Positions 50,088-58,868 of a DNA stretch of 64,000 bases are shown here, piece by piece. Below the pieces are notes generated by a model, which saw only the letters and a program-made list of their open reading frames with translations, searched no databases and was not told the DNA's origin. This stretch comes from Bog-473 sp963738135 (lineage in GTDB: Bacteria; Actinomycetota; Acidimicrobiia; Acidimicrobiales; RAAP-2). Positions within the stretch are counted from its first letter, which is position 1. Every line of letters begins with the position of its first letter. The stretch lies in NCBI GenBank assembly GCA_963738135.1, contig CAVTVK010000007.1, forward strand, positions 310,001-374,000. The letters are read 5' to 3'. The translations under genes and the position numbers were made by a program.

Positions 50088-51482
50088 ATGAGCGACGCTG
50101 AACCCCCGATGCCGACCGATGACGTGGACGTTGCGGGCGGGACGAAGACCACGACGACGACGAAGGTGAAGACGAAGACGCGACGTGGGCACCTGCCGCG
50201 GCGCATCTCGGCCTGGGTGCTGGTCGTGCTGGCGTCCCTCTTGATCCCCGTGTCGGTGATCTCGGTGTGGGCCATCCGCACGGTGACCAACACTGATCAG
50301 TACGTGGAGACCATGGCCCCCTTGGCGCGCAACCCGGTCATCGTTGACGGCCTGGCGACGCGGGCCACCGACGCGCTCTTCTCGACGCACATCGTGCAGA
50401 ACAAGGTCACGCAGGCCCTGCCGAAGTCGGCGAAACCGCTCGTGGCGCCGATCGTGACCCAGGTGCACTCGTACGTCTACAACCTGGCGCTCAAGGTCTT
50501 CTCGAGTCCGAAGTTCGGCACGTTGTGGGACAGGCTCAACCGGCGCAGCCACGTTGCGGTGATCAACGTCCTCACCGGGAAAGAGACGCCGCTCCAGAAG
50601 AAGCTTGGGAAGGGCGGCCAGATCGCCCTGAACCTGTCGCCGGCGCTGAATAACCTCATCGATCAGGCGAACGCGCACGGTGTGACGCTCTTCAATCCGA
50701 TCAAGTCGCTTCAACCGAACGGCAAGTTGACCTTCACCGTCGTGTCGAAGGACCAGGTCTCGAAGTTCTCCGGGCTGTTCAACCTCATCGTCAAGCTCAA
50801 GTGGGCCATCCCGATCGTCGCCCTGGTGTTGGCGATCCTTTCGGTAGTACTCGCCATGGAGCGCCGCAAGACGCTGTTGCGGCTCGCCATCGGGGTCTCC
50901 CTGATGACCATGCTGGTGCTGGCCGGGCTCTCGCTGGGCCGCATCACCTTCCTGAACCAGGCCGCCGGCGGTGGCTTCAAGACGGAGGGTGCCGCCGCCG
51001 TCTGGGACACCGTGTTGCGTTTCTTGAAGACGGACCTGCGCTGGACGCTGCTGCTCTCGGTGCTGGTGGCGTTCGGGGCCTGGGTGGCCGGGCCGGCCCG
51101 CTACGCCGTGTGGATCCGCTCGACCTGCGCCAAGGGCGCCCGCTGGGTGGGCGCTCAGGCCCACGCGCTGTCGTCGGGTGCCGGACAGGCCGCCGCCGAA
51201 TCGGGCCGGGTGCGTCGCGCCGGGGCCTGGATCCTCGAGCACCTCAACGGGTTGCGCATCCTCGGCGTCGTCGTGGCGGGACTGTTCCTTGTCTTCGGCG
51301 GCAACCTCACGGGGTGGAGCCTGCTGGTGATCGTGATCGTGCTGGCCGTGTATCTCGGGCTGCTGCAGCTGGTGGCCGCGTGGGCGCGCAAGGTGGCCCG
51401 GTCCGGTTCCGGGCCGGGCACCGGAGGCGACAGCGGCGCGAGTCCCGACAGCGGGGCGACGCTGCCCTCGGGCACCACGTAA
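50088..51482 (+). CDS. Integral membrane protein of unknown function
   Basis: 464 residues from the ATG at 50088 (GAGAAGG upstream). A Thr/Lys-rich N-terminus, TM1 (ISAWVLVVLASLLIPVSVIS), then a large external domain of about 190 residues, TM2-3 (IPIVALVLAILSVVLAM; LAIGVSLMTMLVLAGLSLG), another loop, TM4 (WTLLLSVLVAFGAWVAG) and two C-terminal TMs. This matches a widespread actinobacterial membrane family with a long loop after TM1 whose function is unknown. Confidence 0.8.
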   Translation: MSDAEPPMPTDDVDVAGGTKTTTTTKVKTKTRRGHLPRRISAWVLVVLASLLIPVSVISVWAIRTVTNTDQYVETMAPLARNPVIVDGLATRATDALFSTHIVQNKVTQALPKSAKPLVAPIVTQVHSYVYNLALKVFSSPKFGTLWDRLNRRSHVAVINVLTGKETPLQKKLGKGGQIALNLSPALNNLIDQANAHGVTLFNPIKSLQPNGKLTFTVVSKDQVSKFSGLFNLIVKLKWAIPIVALVLAILSVVLAMERRKTLLRLAIGVSLMTMLVLAGLSLGRITFLNQAAGGGFKTEGAAAVWDTVLRFLKTDLRWTLLLSVLVAFGAWVAGPARYAVWIRSTCAKGARWVGAQAHALSSGAGQAAAESGRVRRAGAWILEHLNGLRILGVVVAGLFLVFGGNLTGWSLLVIVIVLAVYLGLLQLVAAWARKVARSGSGPGTGGDSGASPDSGATLPSGTT

Positions 51483-51588
51483 CGGAGAATTCCGCACCGA
51501 ACGGACCTCTGTCCTTGTTTCGTTCGGCGCCGCCCGCGCCGCGCCGATTCTTATGGCGTGTTTATCGGGCACCCGTAACCTCTCTGGC

Positions 51589-51933
51589 ATGTCCATGCGG
51601 TGGAGGATCGGTCTGGTGGCGATCATCGCCGCCGCGGTCGTCGCCGGTTTCGTGCCCCACGGCGTGCTGTCCGGCGTCGACGCCTCGGCCGCCCAGCTGG
51701 CGCGGACGGCCGAGGCCCCCTTGTCGGCACCGGTCAATTGCCTCGACGCCACCTGCGGCAAGGGCAGTCCGGCGCCGACGGCACCCTCGCCGGGGGTAGC
51801 CCTCGTCGCCGCGCTGGCCGGCATGGTGGCGGCCGCCACCGCGGTCGCATGCGTCCGTCGCCGGCGGGGACGGGTGTCCGCCCTCCCCGCAGGCGCACGC
51901 GACCCCTTGTTCCACCCGCCTCAGTTCTCCTAG
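51589..51933 (+). CDS. Small membrane or secreted protein
   Basis: About 114 residues from the ATG at 51589 (MSMRWRIGLVAIIAAAVVAG); an in-frame ATG 12 codons earlier is less likely. A signal-like first hydrophobic segment, a short external part with two Cys (NCLDATCGKGSPAP), then a second TM (VALVAALAGMVAAATAVAC) and a basic tail. No family recognised. It precedes the DUF929/VKOR pair by 160 bp. Confidence 0.55.
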   Translation: MSMRWRIGLVAIIAAAVVAGFVPHGVLSGVDASAAQLARTAEAPLSAPVNCLDATCGKGSPAPTAPSPGVALVAALAGMVAAATAVACVRRRRGRVSALPAGARDPLFHPPQFS

Positions 51934-52095
51934 CTCGATCCGTACGCCGCGCGCCGAGCGTTTCCGACCGCCCTTCCTGGGTGCGCCGGGGCCGGCCCGC
52001 ATCCAACGTGGAGGCCAGACGAGGCCTCCCGTCTCGAGCCTCCGAGTGTGCCCGGCCCTGCCGCCACCCTCGACCCAATCCAAGGAGAACACACC

Positions 52096-53097
52096 ATGTC
52101 GAAGTCCCCATCGGGGCCGTCGCGTCGGCCGCGGCCCGCCACAACCACCAACAAGACCAGCAGGAACACGAATACACGACACGCCAGAGCGACCAACCGG
52201 TCGTTTGCGGCGGCGCCACCGGAACGCCCGCGCTTCCGCACCCGCCACCCCGTCCTGACGGCGCTGGTCCCCGTCGCGTTGGTCGTCGCCGCCATTGCCA
52301 CCATGGTCGTGATCAAGGCGGCCGGCACCTCCAGCCCGTCGGCGGCGGCGTCCTCGCACCTGGCCGCCGACGGGTCGTCGGCAACGGCCGGTGCCCACCC
52401 CGGGACCACGGCGCTCTCGCCGCTGGTGGTGGCTGCGCTCTCGGTGCCGACGGCCACGCTCAATGCGGTGGGCAGTCCCTCCTCGGTGGTCCTGCCCACC
52501 AAGGTCGGGGATGGCACCACCTTGCGCGACGCGGATGGCAAGCCGCTGATCACCTACGTCGGAGCCGAGTACTGCCCGTACTGCGCGGCCGAGCGCTGGG
52601 CGCTGGCCGTGGCGCTGTCGCGCTTCGGGACGTTCGAGAACCTGTCGGGCACGCATTCGTCGGGCTCCGACGTCTACCCGAATACGCAGACGCTGTCGTT
52701 CTACGGGTCGAGCTACTCGAGCCCCTACGTCGACTTCCAGCCCGTCGAAGAGGCCACCAACCAACAGGTCGGGAACGGCTATCAGGCCCTGCAGACGCCG
52801 ACGGCGGCGCAGAGCGCGCTCATGGCGAAGTTCGACGCCCAGGGGAGCATCCCCTTCCTCGATATCGCCAACCGCTACGTGATCACCGGTTCGAGCTTCT
52901 CGCCGCAGGTCCTGCAGGGGCTGTCCCGGAGCCAGATCGCGGCCGATCTGTCCAACCCCGACAACGCGGTGGCGCAGGCGATCGACGGCGCAGCGAACGA
53001 CATTGCGGCGGCCATCGCCTCGGTGACGGGAAACCAGCCCGCCAGCGTGGGCAACTCGGCGACGATCGCGGCCATCGCCCAGAAGCTGGGGGCGTGA
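52096..53097 (+). CDS. Membrane-anchored thioredoxin-fold protein, DUF929
   Basis: 333 residues from the ATG at 52096 (AAGGAG upstream). A basic Thr/Asn-rich cytosolic N-terminus, one TM (LVPVALVVAAIATMVVI), then an external domain with ITYVGAEYCPYCAAERWALA: a CPYC redox pair (Cys160/Cys163) as in DsbA/TlpA-like proteins. DUF929 pattern continues with PFLDIANRYVITGSSFSP. It is followed after 1 bp by a VKOR gene, so the natural inference is an oxidative folding pair: this protein oxidises exported substrates and VKOR reoxidises it. Confidence 0.85.
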   Translation: MSKSPSGPSRRPRPATTTNKTSRNTNTRHARATNRSFAAAPPERPRFRTRHPVLTALVPVALVVAAIATMVVIKAAGTSSPSAAASSHLAADGSSATAGAHPGTTALSPLVVAALSVPTATLNAVGSPSSVVLPTKVGDGTTLRDADGKPLITYVGAEYCPYCAAERWALAVALSRFGTFENLSGTHSSGSDVYPNTQTLSFYGSSYSSPYVDFQPVEEATNQQVGNGYQALQTPTAAQSALMAKFDAQGSIPFLDIANRYVITGSSFSPQVLQGLSRSQIAADLSNPDNAVAQAIDGAANDIAAAIASVTGNQPASVGNSATIAAIAQKLGA

Positions 53098-53098
53098 C

Positions 53099-53572
53099 AT
53101 GGCCCGCTTGCTTGCACGCAGAGTGCCGCCCTGGGTGCCTGCCACGTCGCTCGGGCTGGCCGTCGTCGCACTGGCGGTCGCCTCGTACCTCACGGTGACG
53201 CACTACAGCGACCCGACTGCGTTGGCCTGCCCGGACACCGGCATCGTCAACTGCGCACTGGTGACGACGAGCTCGTGGTCCGTCCTGTTCGGCATACCGC
53301 TGGCCGTCCTCGGCCTGGTGTGGGCCGCCGTGATGACGGCGCTCACCGTGCCCTGGGCCTGGCGCTCGGGGTCCCCCTGGGTCGACGGCGCCCGTCTGGC
53401 GGTGTCGGGTGCCGGCGCGGCCATGGTCCTCTATCTCGTCTACGTCGAGCTCTTCCGGATCGGCGCCGTCTGCCTCTGGTGCACCGCAATGCATGTCACC
53501 GCCGTGTGCCTCTTCGGCGTGATCCTGGCCGGGCGGGCCGCCTCGTCGGCCCTGCTCCCCGCCCGATCCTGA
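53099..53572 (+). CDS. Vitamin K epoxide reductase (VKOR) family protein
   Basis: 157-residue, four-TM quinone-linked disulfide-generating enzyme used by actinobacteria in place of DsbB. The loop pair is Cys44 and Cys52 (ALACPDTGIVNCALV), followed by the conserved SSWSVLFGIPLAVLG. The active-site CxxC is Cys125/Cys128 in AVCLWCTAMH. Starts 1 bp after the DUF929 stop. Together these imply a complete oxidation relay at the membrane. Confidence 0.92.
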   Translation: MARLLARRVPPWVPATSLGLAVVALAVASYLTVTHYSDPTALACPDTGIVNCALVTTSSWSVLFGIPLAVLGLVWAAVMTALTVPWAWRSGSPWVDGARLAVSGAGAAMVLYLVYVELFRIGAVCLWCTAMHVTAVCLFGVILAGRAASSALLPARS

Positions 53573-53635
53573 GGAGGGAATCGGCGGACCGGGTGGCGGA
53601 CGTCTGTGCGCATGAACCCGGGGTCCTGAACCCGA

Positions 53636-55282
53636 TCAGGAGCGCTCCACCCAGCGCTCGACGGTGCGGGCCAGCGCCGGCAACGGCAGGATCCCGGCCC
53701 GCAGGACGAGGTCGTGGAACTCGCGGAGATCGAAACGCTCACCGAGCCGTGCCGTCGCCATGGTGCGGAGCCGGACGATCTCGCGCCGGCCCACCATGTA
53801 CGCCAGGGCCTGACCCGGGAACGAGATGTAGCGGTCGATTTCGGTCTCGACCTCGAGACGGGGGAGGGGCGTGTGCGCCGCCATCCAGTCGACGGCCTGC
53901 TGGCGCGACCAGCCCAGCGCGTGGAGGCCGGTGTCGACCACGAGCCGGCTGGCCCGCCACGAGTCGGCGGCAAAGAGCCCCATGCGGGCGAGGTCGTCGG
54001 TGTAGAGGCCCATCTCGTCCGCCAGCCGCTCGCTGTAGAGGCCCCAACCCTCGGCGCACGCGGTGTCGTAGAGCACCTGGCGCGCCGGCGCGAGGTCCTT
54101 GGACTCCATGGCGATGGTCAGCTGAAAGTGATGGCCGGGCACGGCTTCGTGAAAGGCGATGTCCTCGGCGACGTAGCGGTGGCGCTTCTCGGGTTGCGAC
54201 GTGTTGAGGTAGTAGGTACCTGCCCGCGAGCCGTCGATGGCGCCGGGCATGTAGTAGGCGCTGGCCATGCCCGCCTCCTCGGCTTCGGGCACGGGCGCCA
54301 CGTTGCAGGCCACATCGGGCACGGTGGCGAACCACTTGGGCGCTTCCGCCTCAGCAGCGGCCACGACGCGCTGCGCGTGCTCCAGCATTTCCTCGCGGCT
54401 CTGGTAGCGCAGCGCCGGGTCGGACAGGCGCTCGAAGATCTCGGGCACGTCAGTCGTGCCGAAGAGGGCAGAACCCGTCGCCACCATCTCCACGAGTACC
54501 TCGTCGACGATCTGGCGGCCCATGGCGTGGAGCTCCTCGGGTGAGTAGCTCATCGACGTGTGCTGCCGGGCCATGACCCGGTACATGGCCTCGCCGTCGG
54601 GCAGGTAGCAGAGGCCCGGGTGCTCGTCGTCGCGCGCGGTCGGGAGCACCGACGTCCGCAGGGCATCGCGGTAGGCCGCCAGCGCGGGGCGGGCATGCTC
54701 GTCGATGGCGACGAGGACCGCCTCGGCAAAGGCCGCGTCGGTATCGACTTTGACCATGGCGCCGACGGTCGGGTCGCCGATCATCAGATCGAGTTGGGCG
54801 ATGGCGGCTTCGACCAGTCGGGCCACCGCGGTCCGGCCGTGGCGTGCGCCCTCCTCGTGCCGGCGCGCCACCGTTGCGAGCATGTCGGGGAGGCCCTGCA
54901 GGCGCAGGAGATAACCCTGGCGCCGTTCGTCGGTATCGAGCGGGACCTTGGGCAGGGAGTTCAGGACACCCCCGACCGGGGCCGCGAAGGTGTCGCTGAT
55001 GGTGAACTCGACGACGGGCACCGCAGCGGCGCCGGCCATGCCACGGGCGAGGCAGCGCACGAAGTCGAGGGTCTGGAGCTGCGTCTCGTCGAGGCCGGAC
55101 TCCGATGTCGCTTCGGCCCGAAACGCAATGGACGCCAGTGTCCGCGCGTGTGCAGCCTCGGCCTCCTCACTGAAGTCGGGGAGGAGCGCGTCGTAACCGG
55201 GAAAGCCGTAGAGCGAACCGGCCAAGGGATCGGCATTGAGGGCTGTCGCCAACAGCTCCGCCGCCAGCTCGTCTCCGGGCAT
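53636..55282 (-). CDS. DUF885 family protein, putative zinc hydrolase
   Basis: 548 residues. The signature DIAFHEAVPGHHFQLTIAME (HExxxGHH) with downstream CAEGWGLYSERLADEMG gives two His and a Glu for zinc, as in distant M3/M32-like peptidases. LQTLDFVRCLARGMAG and SMSYSPEELHAMGRQIVDEV are family-typical. Substrate unknown, probably peptides. No signal peptide, so cytosolic. It ends 64 bp from the VKOR stop on the opposite strand. Confidence 0.9.
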   Translation of the reverse strand: MPGDELAAELLATALNADPLAGSLYGFPGYDALLPDFSEEAEAAHARTLASIAFRAEATSESGLDETQLQTLDFVRCLARGMAGAAAVPVVEFTISDTFAAPVGGVLNSLPKVPLDTDERRQGYLLRLQGLPDMLATVARRHEEGARHGRTAVARLVEAAIAQLDLMIGDPTVGAMVKVDTDAAFAEAVLVAIDEHARPALAAYRDALRTSVLPTARDDEHPGLCYLPDGEAMYRVMARQHTSMSYSPEELHAMGRQIVDEVLVEMVATGSALFGTTDVPEIFERLSDPALRYQSREEMLEHAQRVVAAAEAEAPKWFATVPDVACNVAPVPEAEEAGMASAYYMPGAIDGSRAGTYYLNTSQPEKRHRYVAEDIAFHEAVPGHHFQLTIAMESKDLAPARQVLYDTACAEGWGLYSERLADEMGLYTDDLARMGLFAADSWRASRLVVDTGLHALGWSRQQAVDWMAAHTPLPRLEVETEIDRYISFPGQALAYMVGRREIVRLRTMATARLGERFDLREFHDLVLRAGILPLPALARTVERWVERS

Positions 55283-55434
55283 CGGGGGAGGCTACCGCGG
55301 ACGACTCCCGCCCACGGCCGTGACCAGGAGCGCAAGGCTGCCCGCCGGCGGCGGGTCGGGCTCGGTCAGGTCAGGTCGGGTCGGGTCCAGGCCCGGAACA
55401 TTGCAGCGCAGCTGCAACAAGTCTCGGTCAGACC

Positions 55435-56178
55435 TCAGTCGATGACGTCGCCTCGTGCGGCGAGGATCGCGTGGAGCCGCACTTCCACCTCGTCTGCGCT
55501 GTGGTCGTCGGTGAAGACGTAGTTGCGCCCATGCCGGATGGCATCGACCACGTTGGCCGCCACCGTGGCCGAGGACACCGTGCCCACCGGGTTCATGCCG
55601 GTTTTGATCATGCCGGGCATGACGACGCTGACTCCCACCGGCGCGTCGAGTGATGCGAACTCGGCCCGCAGGACGTCAGAGAGCCCGAGGACCCCGTGCT
55701 TGGCCACGGTGTAGGGAGCGAGGCGTGCCAAGGAGAGCACAGCCGCCATGGAGGCGGTATTGACCACGTGGCCCTCCTCCCCGGACGCCAGAATGCGGGG
55801 CACGAAGGAGCGGATGCCGTGGATGACGCCCCACAGGTCGATGTCGATGACCCGGCGCCAGTCCTCGAGTGAGATTTCCCAGGAGTAGCCACCGTTGACC
55901 ACGCCGGCGTTGTTCACGGCCACGTGGAGCTTCCCGAACTGCTCCATGGCCACTGCACCGACCCGCTCCACGGACTCGGGATCCCGCACGTCGGCCGCGA
56001 CGGCCACCACCTCGGCGCCCTCGTCGGTCAGTCTGGCGGCGTGTGACCGGAGGTGCTCCTCGTCGATGTCCGCCATGACGATGCGCATCCCCGCCCCGGC
56101 GAACGCTTCGACCACCGACAGCCCAATTCCGCTGGCTGCGCCCGTCACGACGGCCGCCCGTCCTTGCAGTTGCTCCAT
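55435..56178 (-). CDS. Short-chain dehydrogenase/reductase
   Basis: 247 residues, NAD(P)-dependent. Cofactor loop TGAASGIGLSVVEAFAGAG, VMADIDEEHL (acidic end of strand 2, suggesting NAD), NNAG in HVAVNNAGVVNG, and the catalytic Ser/Tyr/Lys: NTASMAAV, APYTVAKHGV. The proline stretch VVMPGMIKTGM follows. Start at the ATG at 56178; upstream sequence is shadow. Substrate unknown. Confidence 0.93.
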   Translation of the reverse strand: MEQLQGRAAVVTGAASGIGLSVVEAFAGAGMRIVMADIDEEHLRSHAARLTDEGAEVVAVAADVRDPESVERVGAVAMEQFGKLHVAVNNAGVVNGGYSWEISLEDWRRVIDIDLWGVIHGIRSFVPRILASGEEGHVVNTASMAAVLSLARLAPYTVAKHGVLGLSDVLRAEFASLDAPVGVSVVMPGMIKTGMNPVGTVSSATVAANVVDAIRHGRNYVFTDDHSADEVEVRLHAILAARGDVID

Positions 56179-56247
56179 AGCGCGCCGATGGTACCGGAGG
56201 GTGCGCACAGCGCCGGGGGCGGTCCCCCTCCTCGCCCGTCGGCGAAG

Positions 56248-57330
56248 ATGGTGCCGGAATGGAGGGGTGTGACTGATTCGGCCGAAGGGACTTGGGGACG
56301 GTTGGCGCCCTTGCGGCGAGCGCTGCCCGGGCGCAAGGTGGACACGGAGGGCGAGCTCCTCAGGGTGCCCCTTCCTCTCTCCTTCGTGTGGCTGGTGCTT
56401 GGCGTCTTGACCGTCCTCGAAGCGCTCAACGACATCTTCGGTCTGGGGCCGGACTGGATCTTCGACAATTGGATCCACAACGTGATCCTGGGCGCCTGCG
56501 CGGCGCTCGTCCTAGCCCGCGCCGCGTTCGAGCCGGTGGCGCGCAAGGCCTGGTTGTCCTTCGGGATCGCACTGCTGTTGTGGTTCATCGGCAGCGCCGC
56601 CTGGGACGTGTTCTACGCCGGCCACACCTCCGTTCCGTACCCGTCGTTCGCCGACGTGCTCTGGCTGGCCTGGTACCCGTTCATTGCGGCGGGGATCTTC
56701 TACCTGATCAGGGTGCGCGTCCCACAGTTCGAGCTGCACCGCTGGATGGACGGCATCGCCGTGACGCTGCTCGTGCTCGCTGTGGGATTCGCTCTCGTCA
56801 TTCAGCCGGCGACCGAGCACAAGACCGTTGGATCGCTCGCCACGTTCGTCGTCTTCCTGTACCCGGTGCTCGACGTGCTGCTCATTGGCGCCATCCTCGG
56901 TATTTACGGGCTGTTGGGTTGGCGACCCGACACCATGTGGATCCTGATTGGCCTGGGCGTGGTCAGCACATCCGTGGCCGACGCTGTCTTTGCCGTTCAG
57001 GAGGCCGAGGCGCGGGCGGTCGTCTCCGCCAACAGCTACAACTTCATCTGGACAGCGGGCGCGCTGCTGCTGGCCTTGGCGGCCTGGGCCCGGGCTCCCG
57101 AAGCCGACGAGTCTCCGGCGACGGTCGTGGGGATGCGGGCCATTGCCCTGGCGCTCTTCGCGCAGGCACTCGCCATCGGCATTCAGATCTACGCCATCTT
57201 CCGGGAGGTCGGGAAGAGCGAGCGCATCGTGACCATCGTGGTGCTGGTGGTGGCGTCCGTGCAGATCATCCTCACTCGACCGCGGCGCAACGAGAACACG
57301 GCCCCGGCAGGCAACGACAAAGGCCCTTAG
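56248..57330 (+). CDS. Polytopic membrane protein, sensor-like, without an output domain
   Basis: 360 residues with about nine hydrophobic segments (VWLVLGVLTVLEALN; VILGACAALVLARAAF; WLSFGIALLLWFIGSAAWDV; YPSFADVLWLAWYPFIAAGI; GIAVTLLVLAVGFALVI and more). The SAAWDVFYAG...PYPSFADVLWLAWYP block is seen in the membrane parts of GGDEF/EAL proteins, but no GGDEF domain follows; the gene ends after the last TM with ILTRPRRNENTAPAG. Start at ATG 56248 or GTG 56269. Adjacent dehydrogenase starts 10 bp later. Confidence 0.7.
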   Translation: MVPEWRGVTDSAEGTWGRLAPLRRALPGRKVDTEGELLRVPLPLSFVWLVLGVLTVLEALNDIFGLGPDWIFDNWIHNVILGACAALVLARAAFEPVARKAWLSFGIALLLWFIGSAAWDVFYAGHTSVPYPSFADVLWLAWYPFIAAGIFYLIRVRVPQFELHRWMDGIAVTLLVLAVGFALVIQPATEHKTVGSLATFVVFLYPVLDVLLIGAILGIYGLLGWRPDTMWILIGLGVVSTSVADAVFAVQEAEARAVVSANSYNFIWTAGALLLALAAWARAPEADESPATVVGMRAIALALFAQALAIGIQIYAIFREVGKSERIVTIVVLVVASVQIILTRPRRNENTAPAGNDKGP

Positions 57331-57339
57331 TGTGACGGC

Positions 57340-58374
57340 ATGTCCACTGCACTGATGCCGGCCGCCGTCTACGTGGGCGACGGCAGGATCGAATTCGACG
57401 AGGTCCCGCGACCGGAACCGAGCTCCGGCGAGGTCCTCGTCGAGATCGCGGCCTGCGGGATCTGCGGCTCCGATCTTCATATGGTTCTGGAGCGCTACGC
57501 CCGACCCGGCGCCATCCTCGGCCACGAGTGGTCGGGCATCGTCGCCGATGCCCCGGTCGACTCCGGCTGGTCTCCCGGTGATCGGGTCGTGGGGAACGCC
57601 GCGGCGGGGTGCGGCGAATGCCGCCCGTGCCGCAGGGGCCGCCCGTCGGTCTGTCTACGGCGCGCATCGGCGGACTTCGTCGGCTACCGGGGTGCGTTCT
57701 GCCAGTACAAGACCGTGGCGGCCGACGGCCTCACCCGGATTCCCGATGCACTGGCGACGCGGCCGGCGGCGCTGACAGAGCCGACGGCGATCACGTTGCA
57801 CGCGTTGCAGCTGGCCGACGTCCACCCCGGGGATCGGGTGCTCGTCACCGGTGCCGGGCCGGTTGGTCTCCTCATCGTCGCCGTGCTCCGTTCCCAGGGT
57901 GTCTCCGACATCACCGTGAGTGAGCCGTCGTCGGTACGGCGCCAACAGGCGCTCGACATCGGCGCCACCCGGGCGGTCCCGCCCGAGACGCTCGAGGAGC
58001 CACCCATGGTCTTGCCGGTGACCGAGCCGTACGCCGTGGCGTTCGAGTGCTCCGGCCACGCGGGCGCCGCCGAGGCGGCATTCGGCCAACTGGACTACGC
58101 CGGCACCCTGGTCATCGTGGGCACCGGGTTCGATCCACCTCGCTTCAACCAGAACCGCATGATCATCTTCGAGCTCGAGGTCATCGGGGCCTACAACTAC
58201 AACGACGAGGGCTTCGGACCTGCAGTCGAGCTCCTAGGCAGCGGGACGCTGCCGCTCGCGTCGTTGATCGAACCGGAGGACATCCCGCTCAGCGGGGTCA
58301 TGCAAGCGATGGAGCGCCTGGCGCGGGGTGAGATCCCGAGCAAGGTCATGGTGCAGCCCGGTCTGCCGTCATGA
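57340..58374 (+). CDS. Zinc-dependent dehydrogenase (MDR)
   Basis: 344 residues. ACGICGSDLHMVLERYARPG (catalytic Cys), GHEWSG (His/Glu), structural zinc Cys cluster GCGECRPCRRGRPSVC, Rossmann RVLVTGAGPVGLLIVAVL and SEPSSVRRQQALDIGATRAV. Close in style to threonine/sorbitol dehydrogenase-like enzymes. Substrate unknown. The stop overlaps the ATG of the next gene (ATGA). Confidence 0.93.
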   Translation: MSTALMPAAVYVGDGRIEFDEVPRPEPSSGEVLVEIAACGICGSDLHMVLERYARPGAILGHEWSGIVADAPVDSGWSPGDRVVGNAAAGCGECRPCRRGRPSVCLRRASADFVGYRGAFCQYKTVAADGLTRIPDALATRPAALTEPTAITLHALQLADVHPGDRVLVTGAGPVGLLIVAVLRSQGVSDITVSEPSSVRRQQALDIGATRAVPPETLEEPPMVLPVTEPYAVAFECSGHAGAAEAAFGQLDYAGTLVIVGTGFDPPRFNQNRMIIFELEVIGAYNYNDEGFGPAVELLGSGTLPLASLIEPEDIPLSGVMQAMERLARGEIPSKVMVQPGLPS

Positions 58375-58829
58375 GCGGGTCGTCATTCGCCCCCCGCATC
58401 AACCACGTGGCGATCAGCGTGGACGCCGAGTTGATGGACGAGGCAGGCCGCGCCGCACTGTTGGACTTCTTCTCTGAGGTTTTTGGCTGGTTCGAAGGGG
58501 ACAACAGCACCGAGAAGGGCAATCCCCTGATCCTCTACACGGGAACACTCGGCCAGTTCCTCTATCTGCTGCCGACGAAGGACGAATTCATGGTCACACC
58601 GAACATGGATCACTTCGGGATGGAAGTCTCCTCCAAGGAGGAGATGACCGAGATTCTCGAGCGGGTCAAGGCCTACCAGGCCAGGGACGACCGGGTTCGT
58701 TTCACCGAAGTCGGCACCATGGTGACCCGCTACGGCGAGAAGCAGTACACGCTCACCAACGCCTACATCTGGTTTCTGATCCCCCTGTGGATCGAACTGC
58801 AGCACATTGCCCGGCGCACCGAAGAGTGA
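58371..58829 (+). CDS. VOC-like protein coupled to the dehydrogenase
   Basis: 152 residues. RINHVAISVDAELMDEAGRA at the start (VOC His), a FFSEVFGWFEGDNSTE turn, MDHFGMEVSSKEEMTEILER (second His) and C-terminal YIWFLIPLWIELQHIARR with the Glu. Single-unit VOC proteins of this type dimerise. Co-translated with the zinc dehydrogenase, so it probably acts on the same pathway. Confidence 0.8.
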   Translation: MSGSSFAPRINHVAISVDAELMDEAGRAALLDFFSEVFGWFEGDNSTEKGNPLILYTGTLGQFLYLLPTKDEFMVTPNMDHFGMEVSSKEEMTEILERVKAYQARDDRVRFTEVGTMVTRYGEKQYTLTNAYIWFLIPLWIELQHIARRTEE

Positions 58830-58868
58830 ACCGCTGCTCCGACTCTCGAGGCACCGACCGAAGTGGGC

